Shown here piece by piece: positions 1-6,943 of a stretch of DNA of 64,000 nt; position 1 is the stretch's first letter, and the number at the start of each line of letters is the position of its first letter. The position numbers were made by a program, and so were the translations under genes. Origin of the DNA: Chryseobacterium echinoideorum. GTDB lineage: Bacteria; Bacteroidota; Bacteroidia; Flavobacteriales; Weeksellaceae. The stretch is from NCBI RefSeq assembly GCF_007474535.1, contig NZ_VKNW01000014.1, forward strand, positions 1 to 64,000, given 5' to 3'. The notes under the pieces are model-generated. The model ran no database searches. It was not told the origin of the DNA and worked only from the letters and a program-made list of their open reading frames with translations.

Positions 1-2
1 AG

Positions 3-104
3 ATGAAAATTAGTGACAGTAGTTTTATATTTTGTTTTTTTACAGGCGATCCTGATCATAATCAATATAGATTTTATTTTAATCAGATTAAAAAGTATAA
101 TTAG
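3..104 (+). CDS. 3' end of an unidentified gene cut by the window edge
   Basis: An open frame enters from the left edge and ends at TAG 102-104, leaving at most 33 visible residues rich in Phe, Tyr, Asn and Asp. The ATG at 3 is probably an internal codon. The last 24 residues share a spaced pattern with the C-terminus of the lipoprotein-like gene at 142-618 (Phe, then Pro-Asp/Asn, then Tyr-rich, then a Lys-rich end), so this may be the tail of a tandem paralogue. The resemblance was judged by eye on a very short piece. No function can be given. Confidence 0.4.
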   Translation: MKISDSSFIFCFFTGDPDHNQYRFYFNQIKKYN

Positions 105-141
105 GGGTTCACTTGGTAAGTAATTTATTAAATACTTATAC

Positions 142-618
142 ATGGGACGAAATTGTAACATTTTAATAACATTTTTGATACTATTTTTAATTAATTGTAA
201 AGACAGGAAGAATATCCAGATAGTCTTCCTGATTATCATATTCCTTTACAAGAAGCTATTGGAAAATATATTTATGTCCCTGATCAAACTTTAAAATATG
301 GAAGAGATGATTTCAAATATCTTAATCTCGAAAAAAGGGGATACTCTAAAATTAAAAATAAGAAGTGATTCAACATTCACATTTAATTATTTTTATCATG
401 ATAAAGCAATCAAAACAAAAAATTTCACAAATAAATTTACAGTATACCCAACTTCAAAGGATATACTAATTTTCAAAAAGTATCCTGATGGATCAGCCTA
501 CATAGGAGGAACAAGTGGCTTTAAAAAAGGAAAAAAAATTTATTTTTATCTCCGATTAAGACAACCGAATGATAGATATGAGTACGAGTACCCTCTTTAT
601 TATGAAAAAGTGAAGTAA
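142..618 (+). pseudogene. Small lipoprotein gene with two compensating frameshifts
   Basis: The ATG at 142 opens a typical lipoprotein signal with a hydrophobic stretch ending LINCKD (lipobox Cys about residue 19), but this frame stops at 292-294. The coherent product continues in another frame from about 204 (QEEYPDSLPDYHIPLQ, then GKYIYVPDQTLKYG) and returns to the first frame near the A6G4 run at 331-340, from where it is open to TAA 616-618. Read with one base restored near 204 and one removed near 331-336, it gives a single lipoprotein of about 157 residues. Either this is a decayed gene or the assembly carries two indels; the homopolymer at the second site makes an error plausible. The stretch from ATG 298 alone (106 residues) could be taken for a gene but lacks the export signal. 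Family unknown. Confidence 0.5.
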
Positions 619-620
619 TA

Positions 621-707
621 ATGATTTTTGATGCTTTACTCATAATAATTATGATTATCATTTCATTCATTTGTTTCGGTTTGATTGTTGTGTTTGCAAA
701 TTTGTGA
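621..707 (+). CDS. Putative 28-residue single-helix membrane microprotein
   Basis: The ATG at 621 begins two bases after the TAA (616-618) of the preceding lipoprotein frame and the frame runs to TGA 705-707. The product is almost entirely one hydrophobic helix (MIFDALLIIIMIII, then a Ser-Phe-Ile-Cys-Phe core, ending VVFANL), with an acidic residue at position 4. The spacing would allow translation by re-initiation after the upstream gene. Chance short hydrophobic frames are common in AT-rich DNA and no homologue is known to me, so this is a candidate only. Confidence 0.25.
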   Translation: MIFDALLIIIMIIISFICFGLIVVFANL

Positions 708-742
708 CAAAAAACAAGAAGGAAACAGAAGAATCTGGTTTT

Positions 743-773
743 AGCCAATCCATTTATCTTTAAATGATTGGCT
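743..773 (+). terminator. Imperfect hairpin after the small lipoprotein gene
   Basis: AGCCAATC (743-750) pairs with GATTGGCT (766-773), and the inner CATTTA pairs with TAAATG except for a one-base slip, giving a stem of about 12 pairs with a short loop. No clear T run follows, so it may be only an RNA-stabilising structure at the 3' end of the upstream transcript. Confidence 0.35.
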
Positions 774-813
774 TCATAGTGAAAGAGAAAAATCTACGGA
801 AAAGCATAAAAAA

Positions 814-1464
814 ATGAGAAGAAAAATCATACTAACTTTTTTATTCCTTATAGGATTGGGTATACACTCTCAATCCTATAAACCTATTAAGCCTACAAAA
901 GGGGAAATAGTGTTTAGAGAGATTTCCAAAATTACCGACCGAAAAATTTTTGAGGAATCAATATATCTTTACGGAGAGAAATTTAAACAAGATATTGAAA
1001 AATCTTTTCAGAAAGATGAAGAATACGCAGGCAGAGAAAAAGAAATTGAGGAATGGAGTAGCGCATCAGCAGAAGCAATGAAATTAATCTACGTTGAAGA
1101 TTCAACACAAATTCACTCATACAATTTCGAAGATAACCTGCAGTCTTTCTCAAGTCATCTGATTCTTAATATCGCCGAAAACAAAGAAGAAACAAAAAAA
1201 ATCAACGGTTATCAATGTTACAAAGTTGTTTACGAGTACAAAGAAGATGAAAAAAGCAATGATGAGGATTTTATGGATTTTGCAGGCAATGTTATTTACA
1301 AAAGAGAAATGTGGGTGACAGATGAAATACATTGCTTGTATCATCCTGTTGTATTTGAGGAAAGTATTTTAGAAAAATATTATCCCTTAGAAATTAGAGA
1401 AACCGATAATACCATTCACGGATTTGAAACAAAATATATCCTTCAAAGTATTAATCTTCAATAA
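814..1464 (+). CDS. GLPGLI-like secreted protein
   Basis: A 216-residue protein with an N-terminal signal peptide (MRRKIILTFLFLIGLG, predicted cleavage near IHSQS). The middle carries the arrangement seen in Bacteroidota GLPGLI-family proteins: a Lys-rich strand, then KKINGYQCYKVVYEY, then a Trp-containing strand (REMWVTDEIH) followed by Pro and a hydrophobic segment. The GLPGLI motif itself is not intact, so family membership is tentative. Members are periplasmic or secreted proteins of unknown function that often accompany transport or TonB-dependent genes; no such partner is adjacent here. Two strong hairpins follow the gene, so it is probably transcribed alone. Confidence 0.6.
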   Translation: MRRKIILTFLFLIGLGIHSQSYKPIKPTKGEIVFREISKITDRKIFEESIYLYGEKFKQDIEKSFQKDEEYAGREKEIEEWSSASAEAMKLIYVEDSTQIHSYNFEDNLQSFSSHLILNIAENKEETKKINGYQCYKVVYEYKEDEKSNDEDFMDFAGNVIYKREMWVTDEIHCLYHPVVFEESILEKYYPLEIRETDNTIHGFETKYILQSINLQ

Positions 1465-1525
1465 TTAAAAAAGGATTTTTGAAAAGATCGAAACCATTCT
1501 CCAAAAACCTCTAAAGGATTTAACC

Positions 1526-1565
1526 AAAAGCTCTCGACGATTTATACAAAAGGTCGAGAGCTTTT
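1526..1565 (+). terminator. Rho-independent terminator, first of a tandem pair
   Basis: AAAAGCTCTCGAC (1526-1538) pairs with GTCGAGAGCTTTT (1553-1565) through a 14-nt loop. The right arm ends in T residues. It lies about 60 nt past the GLPGLI-like gene. Confidence 0.75.
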
Positions 1566-1568
1566 CAA

Positions 1569-1607
1569 AAAAGCAGGCGTGCATTTTTAAAAAGCACGCC
1601 TGCTTTT
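1569..1607 (+). terminator. Rho-independent terminator, second of a tandem pair
   Basis: AAAAGCAGGCGTGC (1569-1582) is perfectly complementary to GCACGCCTGCTTTT (1594-1607), a 14-bp GC-rich stem with an 11-nt loop followed by AATTTTTG. Only three nucleotides separate it from the first hairpin. The A tracts before both stems would also let it act on the minus strand. Confidence 0.8.
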
Positions 1608-1737
1608 AATTTTTGCTTATGTATAGCTACAATTAAAAATTATACAGATAAAGTGACGGATTGCTCAATAACTTTTTAAACCAAATCCTCCACAAGGAAC
1701 AATTTTTGACTTAAATTGCAAGACTATTTTCAAAATT

Positions 1738-3387
1738 ATGTTTGATAAGCAGCAGAGAAAACTCAAAAGATCCGCAAAACTGATTTCTGTTTTAAGCAAA
1801 TACGGTTTTAAAGATTTGATTTCCAGAATGAATGGAAACAAAAAGTCTGAAGAAAAGTTTCATGATTCTGATGAAATCGTTTCTAAAGGAACGGTCTATG
1901 AACGGATTCGTCTTGCTTTGGAAGAATTGGGTCCTACTTTCGTCAAGCTTGGACAGTCTTTCAGCAACCGGGAAGACTTGCTTCCGCCAGAAATGATTCA
2001 GGAGCTGCAAAAGCTTCAGGACAGGGTAGAAGTAATAGAAATGAATGTTGAAGAAATTCTTGAAAATGAATTTAATATTTCCGTAAAAGAATATTTTAAA
2101 GAAATTAACCCTAAACCCATTGCAACCGCTTCTATTGCGCAAGTCTACAAAGGATTTTTGCTGACTGGTGAAGAAGTGATTTTAAAAATTAAAAAACCTG
2201 ATATTCTTCCGGTCATTGAAGATGATCTGCTGTTAATTAAAGATCTGATAAAGCTGATTTCTGCTTATTCTGAAATTGGGTCTAAGTTAAATCTCAAACA
2301 GGCAGTTTCAACTTTTGAAAAATCATTGCTGGAAGAGATTTCCCTCGTAAATGAGCGCAACAATATTCATCAGTTTGCGCTTAATTTTAAAAACAATAAA
2401 GAAACCTACGTTCCGAAAATTTATGATGAGTTCTGCAATAACAACGTTTTGTGCATGGAATTCATTGACGGAATAAAAGTCACAGATACCGCATCACTTC
2501 AAAAACATGGAATTGATCCTGTTACGGTTTCAGAAACAGGTTTGCGGCTGTTTGTTTCACAGATTTTAGATTATGGTTTCTTTCATGCAGATCCTCATGC
2601 AGGGAATATTCTGGTTAAAAAAGACGGAAAGGTTGTTTTTATAGATTTTGGCGCAGTTGGAAAAATTCAGCCTAATGATAAAGAAATCCTTGAAAATCTC
2701 ATTGTCAGTTTTGTGGCCAAAAATCCGAAGAAAATAGTCCGTTATCTAAAGAAAATGGCAGTAAGCTATGAAATTCCCAACGATAGAAAATTTGAGAATG
2801 ATGTGGAAGAAGTACTTAATTTTGTTCACAGTACTTCATTGAAAGACATCAATCCGCAGGTTATCATGAATAAAATGAAAGATGTACTGAAGGAAAACCG
2901 ATTGTACATGCCGGATTATTTTTATCTTCTTTTCAAAGGAATTGGTCTTATTGAAGGGGTAGGAAGAACCATCAATCCTGATTTGGACGTAGTCAAAAGC
3001 CTGAATCCTTATGCCAGAAAAATTTTCACTAAAAGAATAAGTCCTGAAAAAATTTTCAAAAAAAGCCTTGAAAAAATTCAGAATTTCACCGACAATGTAG
3101 ATGATATTCCCAAAGAACTCAGATCTGTTTTACAAAAACTGGACGACGAACAGTTTACCATTTCCAGCGAAATAAAAAATATTGAAAAGACGAATCAGCT
3201 CATTAGATCAAGCATCATCAATCTTATTTTAGCTATGGTTTTAGGAGCCAATATTATTGCAACCGCTATTGTTTTTGTTTCAGAACAAGGTCCGAGAATA
3301 GGAGAACTGTCGCTGGTTGCAGTGTTAGGGTTTTGTTTTTCAATTATTTTAACAATTATTTTATTGCTGAGAATTATGAGAAAATAA
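1738..3387 (+). CDS. UbiB/AarF (ABC1) family atypical kinase
   Basis: A 549-residue member of the ABC1/ADCK/UbiB family of atypical kinases/ATPases, which in bacteria support isoprenoid quinone synthesis at the inner membrane. The family signature KxGQ is present at residues 70-73 (FVKLGQSF), the Ala-rich loop as IATASIAQVYKG near 130-140, the catalytic-loop equivalent as HADPHAGNIL near 285-293, and the metal-binding DFG as FIDFGAVG near 303-310. Two hydrophobic C-terminal helices (about 495-520 and 528-546) anchor it. The length is normal. This organism should use menaquinone, so a role in menaquinone maintenance is inferred. It stands alone: terminators precede it, and the next gene has its own promoter-like -7 box. 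The best promoter-like sequence, TTG 1706-1708 and TATTTTC from 1725, is weak. Confidence 0.88.
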   Translation: MFDKQQRKLKRSAKLISVLSKYGFKDLISRMNGNKKSEEKFHDSDEIVSKGTVYERIRLALEELGPTFVKLGQSFSNREDLLPPEMIQELQKLQDRVEVIEMNVEEILENEFNISVKEYFKEINPKPIATASIAQVYKGFLLTGEEVILKIKKPDILPVIEDDLLLIKDLIKLISAYSEIGSKLNLKQAVSTFEKSLLEEISLVNERNNIHQFALNFKNNKETYVPKIYDEFCNNNVLCMEFIDGIKVTDTASLQKHGIDPVTVSETGLRLFVSQILDYGFFHADPHAGNILVKKDGKVVFIDFGAVGKIQPNDKEILENLIVSFVAKNPKKIVRYLKKMAVSYEIPNDRKFENDVEEVLNFVHSTSLKDINPQVIMNKMKDVLKENRLYMPDYFYLLFKGIGLIEGVGRTINPDLDVVKSLNPYARKIFTKRISPEKIFKKSLEKIQNFTDNVDDIPKELRSVLQKLDDEQFTISSEIKNIEKTNQLIRSSIINLILAMVLGANIIATAIVFVSEQGPRIGELSLVAVLGFCFSIILTIILLLRIMRK

Positions 3388-3523
3388 TGACTGGTAAGAT
3401 TGATCTATTCTAAAAATTTAACGCAATAGAAAAAAAACATTTCATTAAAAACCTTAGATTTCATTTTTAAAGTACTCAAGAAACTTCGATCTTTTAACCT
3501 CCAACACCCATCATAAAATTACC

Positions 3524-3531
3524 TATCTTTG
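3524..3531 (+). promoter_or_regulatory. Bacteroidota -7 element (TATCTTTG) of the helicase gene
   Basis: TATCTTTG matches the TAnnTTTG consensus and ends four nucleotides before the ATG at 3536, so the transcript would be nearly leaderless. No convincing TTG lies 19-21 nt upstream. Confidence 0.5.
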
Positions 3532-3535
3532 CCAA

Positions 3536-4888
3536 ATGGAAAAAATCACTTTTGCAGATTTCGAATTACCGGAAAAAATTCTTGATGTATTGGCAGATCT
3601 TAATCTTTTTGAGCCTACGCCTATTCAGGAAAAAAGTCTGAAACCCATTCTTTCAGGAAGAGATGTCATGGGAATAGCGCAAACGGGAACCGGAAAAACT
3701 TTAGCGTATCTTTTGCCGGTTCTTAAAACCTGGAAGTATAATAAGGCCGGAAATCCAACGGTTTTAGTTTTGGTTCCTACCAGAGAATTGGTGGTACAGG
3801 TTACTGAAATTCTTGAAAAACTTACCGAAAATATTACAGCAAGAGTGATTGGTATCTATGGTGGAAAAAACATCAATACACAAAAACTGTTATTTGACAA
3901 TGGTTGTGATATTCTTGTTGGAACGCCTGGAAGAGTAATGGATTTGGCAATTGATAATGCAATTTCTCTTCGTGAAGTTACCAAATTGGTTATTGATGAG
4001 TTTGATGAAATGCTCAACTTAGGTTTCAGACCACAGCTTACCCATATTTTTGAAATGATGAGAGAGAAAAGGCAGAATATTCTTTTCTCAGCAACCATGA
4101 CGGAAGCGGTGGATGATATGTTGGATGAATATTTTGCAAGCCCTGTAGAAATATCTCTTGCAAAATCAGGAACTCCTCTTGAGAAGATTGAGCAAACTGC
4201 ATATAAGGTTGAGAATTTCAATACAAAAATCAATTTACTTGAGCATTTACTGAAGTCTAATGAAGAAATGTCTAAAGTATTAGTATTTGCCAATAATAAA
4301 AAACATGCTGACCTTGTTTTTACTAAAATTAATGAGCTGTTTCCTGATCAGTTTGACGTAATTCATTCCAACAAATCTCAGAATTATCGTTTAAAAGCAA
4401 TGAAAAGTTTTGAAAATGAGGAGATCAGAGGTTTGATTACGACCGACGTGATGGCTAGAGGTTTGGATATTTCAGATATTACGCATGTCATCAACTTTGA
4501 GACTCCGGAAGTTCCTGAGCAGTATATTCACAGAATCGGTAGAACCGGTAGAGCTGATAAAGATGGTAAGGCGGTCATTTTTGTAACTAAAAAAGAAGAA
4601 TCTTTGGCATTAGATATCGAACTTTTGATGGATAAGGAACTGAAGTATATTCCATTTCCTGAAGAAGTAAAGATCAACCCTAAAAAGATTGCATCAGAAG
4701 AAGAAAATGTAGTCATGAAAAATCCCAATCAGGTTAAATTGTATGACGGAGGCGGAGCATTTCATGAGAAGAAAGATAAAAATAAGAAAGAAAACTGGGG
4801 TGGACCATCGAAAAGAAAAGCTCCTAAAAAATTCGGAGCCAACAGAGCGCAACAAAAAGCTATTTCAAAGTCAAAGAGAAAGAAATAA
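3536..4888 (+). CDS. DEAD-box family RNA helicase with DEFD motif II
   Basis: A 450-residue superfamily 2 RNA helicase, RhlE/DbpA-like in layout. In order: Q motif (FELPEKILDVL ... TPIQ, 10-31), motif I AQTGTGKT (48-55), PTREL (81-85), TPGR (130-133), motif II, SAT (185-187), and in the second RecA domain ARGLD and HRIGRTGRA, followed by a Lys/Arg-rich tail typical of RNA-annealing extensions. Motif II reads DEFD (154-157) instead of DEAD; the codons are unambiguous. Asp-Glu, which co-ordinates Mg-ATP, is kept, so the enzyme is probably active in ribosome assembly or RNA remodelling. A terminator follows immediately. Confident on family, not on the specific paralogue. Confidence 0.9.
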   Translation: MEKITFADFELPEKILDVLADLNLFEPTPIQEKSLKPILSGRDVMGIAQTGTGKTLAYLLPVLKTWKYNKAGNPTVLVLVPTRELVVQVTEILEKLTENITARVIGIYGGKNINTQKLLFDNGCDILVGTPGRVMDLAIDNAISLREVTKLVIDEFDEMLNLGFRPQLTHIFEMMREKRQNILFSATMTEAVDDMLDEYFASPVEISLAKSGTPLEKIEQTAYKVENFNTKINLLEHLLKSNEEMSKVLVFANNKKHADLVFTKINELFPDQFDVIHSNKSQNYRLKAMKSFENEEIRGLITTDVMARGLDISDITHVINFETPEVPEQYIHRIGRTGRADKDGKAVIFVTKKEESLALDIELLMDKELKYIPFPEEVKINPKKIASEEENVVMKNPNQVKLYDGGGAFHEKKDKNKKENWGGPSKRKAPKKFGANRAQQKAISKSKRKK

Positions 4889-4891
4889 AAT

Positions 4892-4927
4892 AAGAACCAC
4901 TTCCGAAAAGAAGTGGTTCTTGTTTTT
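4892..4927. terminator. Bidirectional terminator between convergent genes
   Basis: AAGAACCACTT (4892-4902) pairs perfectly with AAGTGGTTCTT (4911-4921), followed by GTTTTTA. The last T residues overlap the stop codon (4926-4928) of the convergent minus-strand lipoprotein gene. A-rich sequence on the other side makes it usable from both strands. Confidence 0.85.
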
Positions 4928-5360
4928 ATCTTTTTAAGTAGATAGTATAATCGTCATCTTCTCCGTCACTGTCATAATCATCTTTTTCTCCTGCTAAGAC
5001 AAGCTCAGAATTATTTATCGTTATCACTTTGAAATTTATCGTCCCATCACCTAGATTTACATAAAGGTTTTGCTCATTTTCATTATAAGTATAACTTCCG
5101 CTTGAATTATCTAAAGTACACGTTCCGGAACCATTAGTATAATATTCATCACTAATCATAGTTCCGCCTTCCTTGAAAGTAATAGTTGTTTTAGCTTCAC
5201 ATGCATCCGGAATTTCAGTATCGCTTGTTCCGTTAGCATATTTGTAAGTGTATTTATTAATCTTCCATGCTCCTACAATAGAAGCAACATCATCATCATC
5301 TTTTTTACAGCCAGTAAGGACAAATCCGGCAGCAAGAGCCGCAAGTATTAGTTTTTTCAT
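4926..5360 (-). CDS. Lipocalin-like lipoprotein with acidic surface-export signal
   Basis: A 144-residue lipoprotein: signal MKKLILAALAAGFVLTG with lipobox Cys at 18, followed at once by KKDDDD, the kind of Lys/Asp-rich stretch described as a lipoprotein export signal to the cell surface in Flavobacteriia. The mature part begins IVGAWKINKYTY and ends with a beta-rich segment (DDDYTIYLKR), the layout of Bacteroidota lipocalin-like domains (GxW start, roughly 120 residues, two Cys that may pair). It is a clear paralogue of the protein at 6309-6764: both share the GxWK start, a Cys in the same place and the end pattern D-x-D-G-(D/E)-x(2-3)-D-Y-T-x-Y-x-K-R. Substrate unknown. Its 3' end abuts a bidirectional terminator. 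Confidence 0.75.
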   Translation of the reverse strand: MKKLILAALAAGFVLTGCKKDDDDVASIVGAWKINKYTYKYANGTSDTEIPDACEAKTTITFKEGGTMISDEYYTNGSGTCTLDNSSGSYTYNENEQNLYVNLGDGTINFKVITINNSELVLAGEKDDYDSDGEDDDYTIYLKR

Positions 5361-5419
5361 TCAATTTTTTTTAAAGTTCACAAAGAAATGAAAAATTTCA
5401 TTATTTCCCAAATGATTTT

Positions 5420-5560
5420 TCACTCAAATTGAATGTCCTTATTTTTCAAGAATTTCTTACACTTATCAAGTTTATTCTGCTCTTCCATTTTCTTATAAAT
5501 CATCAGTAAATCTTTTTTTTCATCTGTGATGTTTGAGCAAGGATTACAAAAAAAGTAAAG
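5420..5560 (-). pseudogene. Possible remnant of a very small lipoprotein gene
   Basis: The 231-nt gap between two minus-strand genes holds a minus-strand frame ending at 5420-5422 (TGA) that reads CNPCSNITDEKKDLL, then KKMEEQNKLDKCKK and KNKDIQFE. A hydrophobic signal-like stretch (TITTISALLFL) sits just upstream in a different frame, and a run of seven T on the minus strand separates them. Joining the two across the run would give a lipobox-like LLFFC. No start codon is visible. This is a low-confidence reading of a short, possibly decayed gene; it may be chance. Confidence 0.2.
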
Positions 5561-5591
5561 CCGAAATAGTGGTTATAGTTTTTACAATAAA

Positions 5592-6248
5592 TTATTTCAT
5601 ATACGGTTTCATTACAGAAGTCCAAAGGCGATAACCTTCAGAGGTCATATGTAATCTGTCTTCTACAAACAAATCTTCACGTACTTTCCCTTCAGAATCA
5701 TTCATTACCTTCGTGATGTCAATAAAATCAGCATTTTTTTCTTTCTTCATAAATCTGGCTATTTTCTTATTGGCTTTTTTCATTTGTTTCCAGAGATGTT
5801 CTCTGCTCGGAGAATATTTTATTGAAATGTAATCTACCTGAATATTCGGGAATTTTTCTCTGATTTTGGTATAAAAAGTTTTAAACCTTTCCACCACAAC
5901 ATCAGGTTTCAAGTGAGCATCGTCTGCAAAATCATTTTCTCCGCAGTAGATGATAATCTGCTTTGGCTGGTAAGGCTGCAAAAGATCTTCAGAATAATAA
6001 TTCAGGTCGATCAGTCTGGAACCTCCAAAACCACGGTTGATAATTACTTTACCCGGAAAATAATCTGAAACATCCTGCCATTTAGTAAAAGATGAACTTC
6101 CTACAAGCAAAATCGAATTATTTGGTGGAGTATTTTCCCGATCCAGTTTTTTAAAATTTTGGATCTCATTCCAGAAAATAGGCTTTTTGTCCTGAGAAAA
6201 ATTAAAAATAAAAATTAATAAAAATACAACAGAAAAAATCTTCTTCAT
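5592..6248 (-). CDS. Secreted SGNH/GDSL-family hydrolase
   Basis: A 218-residue exported esterase/lipase-like enzyme. After the signal peptide (MKKIFSVVFLLIFIFNFSQ) come the SGNH blocks: block I as LLVGSSSFTKW (50-57, nucleophile Ser about 52 in a GSS rather than GDS context), block II Gly in NRGFGGSR, block III Asn in YCGENDF (103-107) and block V Asp-His in DRLH (197-200). The spacing is that of the PAF-acetylhydrolase-like subgroup, common in Bacteroidota and often acting on carbohydrate O-acetyl or lipid esters; the true substrate is unknown. A terminator separates it from the upstream lipoprotein gene, so it is probably its own transcription unit. Confidence 0.85.
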   Translation of the reverse strand: MKKIFSVVFLLIFIFNFSQDKKPIFWNEIQNFKKLDRENTPPNNSILLVGSSSFTKWQDVSDYFPGKVIINRGFGGSRLIDLNYYSEDLLQPYQPKQIIIYCGENDFADDAHLKPDVVVERFKTFYTKIREKFPNIQVDYISIKYSPSREHLWKQMKKANKKIARFMKKEKNADFIDITKVMNDSEGKVREDLFVEDRLHMTSEGYRLWTSVMKPYMK

Positions 6249-6275
6249 TTTAATTATTATTAAGAGAATTAATGT

Positions 6276-6302
6276 AATAAAAACTCCCGATTATTTCGGG
6301 AG
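6276..6302 (-). terminator. Rho-independent terminator of the 6309 lipoprotein gene
   Basis: CTCCCGA (6284-6290) pairs with TCGGGAG (6296-6302) across a 5-nt loop. On the minus strand the stem is followed by TTTTTATTAC, a good U-tract, directly after the stop of the minus-strand lipocalin-like gene. Confidence 0.8.
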
Positions 6303-6308
6303 CAGTGG

Positions 6309-6764
6309 TTATCTTTTGTAAGTTATATAAGTGTAATCTATCTTCATGTCACCGTCCTGGTCTATATTGTCACTCATGGTCATGAGCTGTAGTTCCGAAC
6401 TGCTAAGAATAATCACTTTAAAAGGTCTTTCAGAATCATCTGCAAATTTGGTGACCAGAATTTTTTCTTCATTACTGTATGTATAGGTTCCTTCCGTTTT
6501 TACATTACTGCAATTGGCACCTGATCCTGTAAAAGCATTATAAGATGTATAATAATCTGTTCTGAACTCTAACGTGTTTTTTGTCTCACAGCCCGTAGGA
6601 ACAATTGTTGAAATTACAGTTTTATTATCTGCCCCGGAGACAACTTCAGTTTTTACAGTTTTCCATTCACCTTTCAGCATATCAAGTTCATAAGCTTGAT
6701 AGTCATCTTCACAAGAAGTCAACGCCAATGCGGAAAAGGCAAATAAAAGTAGGTGTTTTTTCAT
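6309..6764 (-). CDS. Lipocalin-like lipoprotein, paralogue of 4926-5360
   Basis: A 151-residue lipoprotein, signal MKKHLLLFAFSALALTSC with the acidic EDDYQ right after the Cys, a probable surface-export signal. The mature domain starts LKGEWKTVKTE and ends DYTYITYKR, matching the lipocalin-like gene at 4926-5360 in length, Cys placement and C-terminal motif. An in-frame GTG six bases upstream (6770) would add Met-Lys; I prefer the ATG at 6764 because the lipoprotein signal then begins with the usual MKK. A terminator follows. The SGNH hydrolase lies between the two paralogues, so this may be an old duplication around it. Ligand unknown. Confidence 0.75.
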   Translation of the reverse strand: MKKHLLLFAFSALALTSCEDDYQAYELDMLKGEWKTVKTEVVSGADNKTVISTIVPTGCETKNTLEFRTDYYTSYNAFTGSGANCSNVKTEGTYTYSNEEKILVTKFADDSERPFKVIILSSSELQLMTMSDNIDQDGDMKIDYTYITYKR

Positions 6765-6943
6765 TTTCACAAATTTTATAATATGCTAAAATATAAATAA
6801 ATTTGAAATATATATAATGAAATCAAGGATTTTTGAGCGAATGATTGAAGAAAAATTATTTTTAAATTAAAATTTGAGGTCAATAAATGAATCTGGCAAT
6901 CAAATTCAACTTATTTTTGACCTCAAATCATTCTGTTTTTTTG

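Noticed and set aside
521..748. 75-codon minus-strand frame
   Set aside because: Runs antisense to the lipoprotein region, rich in Ile and Phe from AT-rich complement, no family resemblance.
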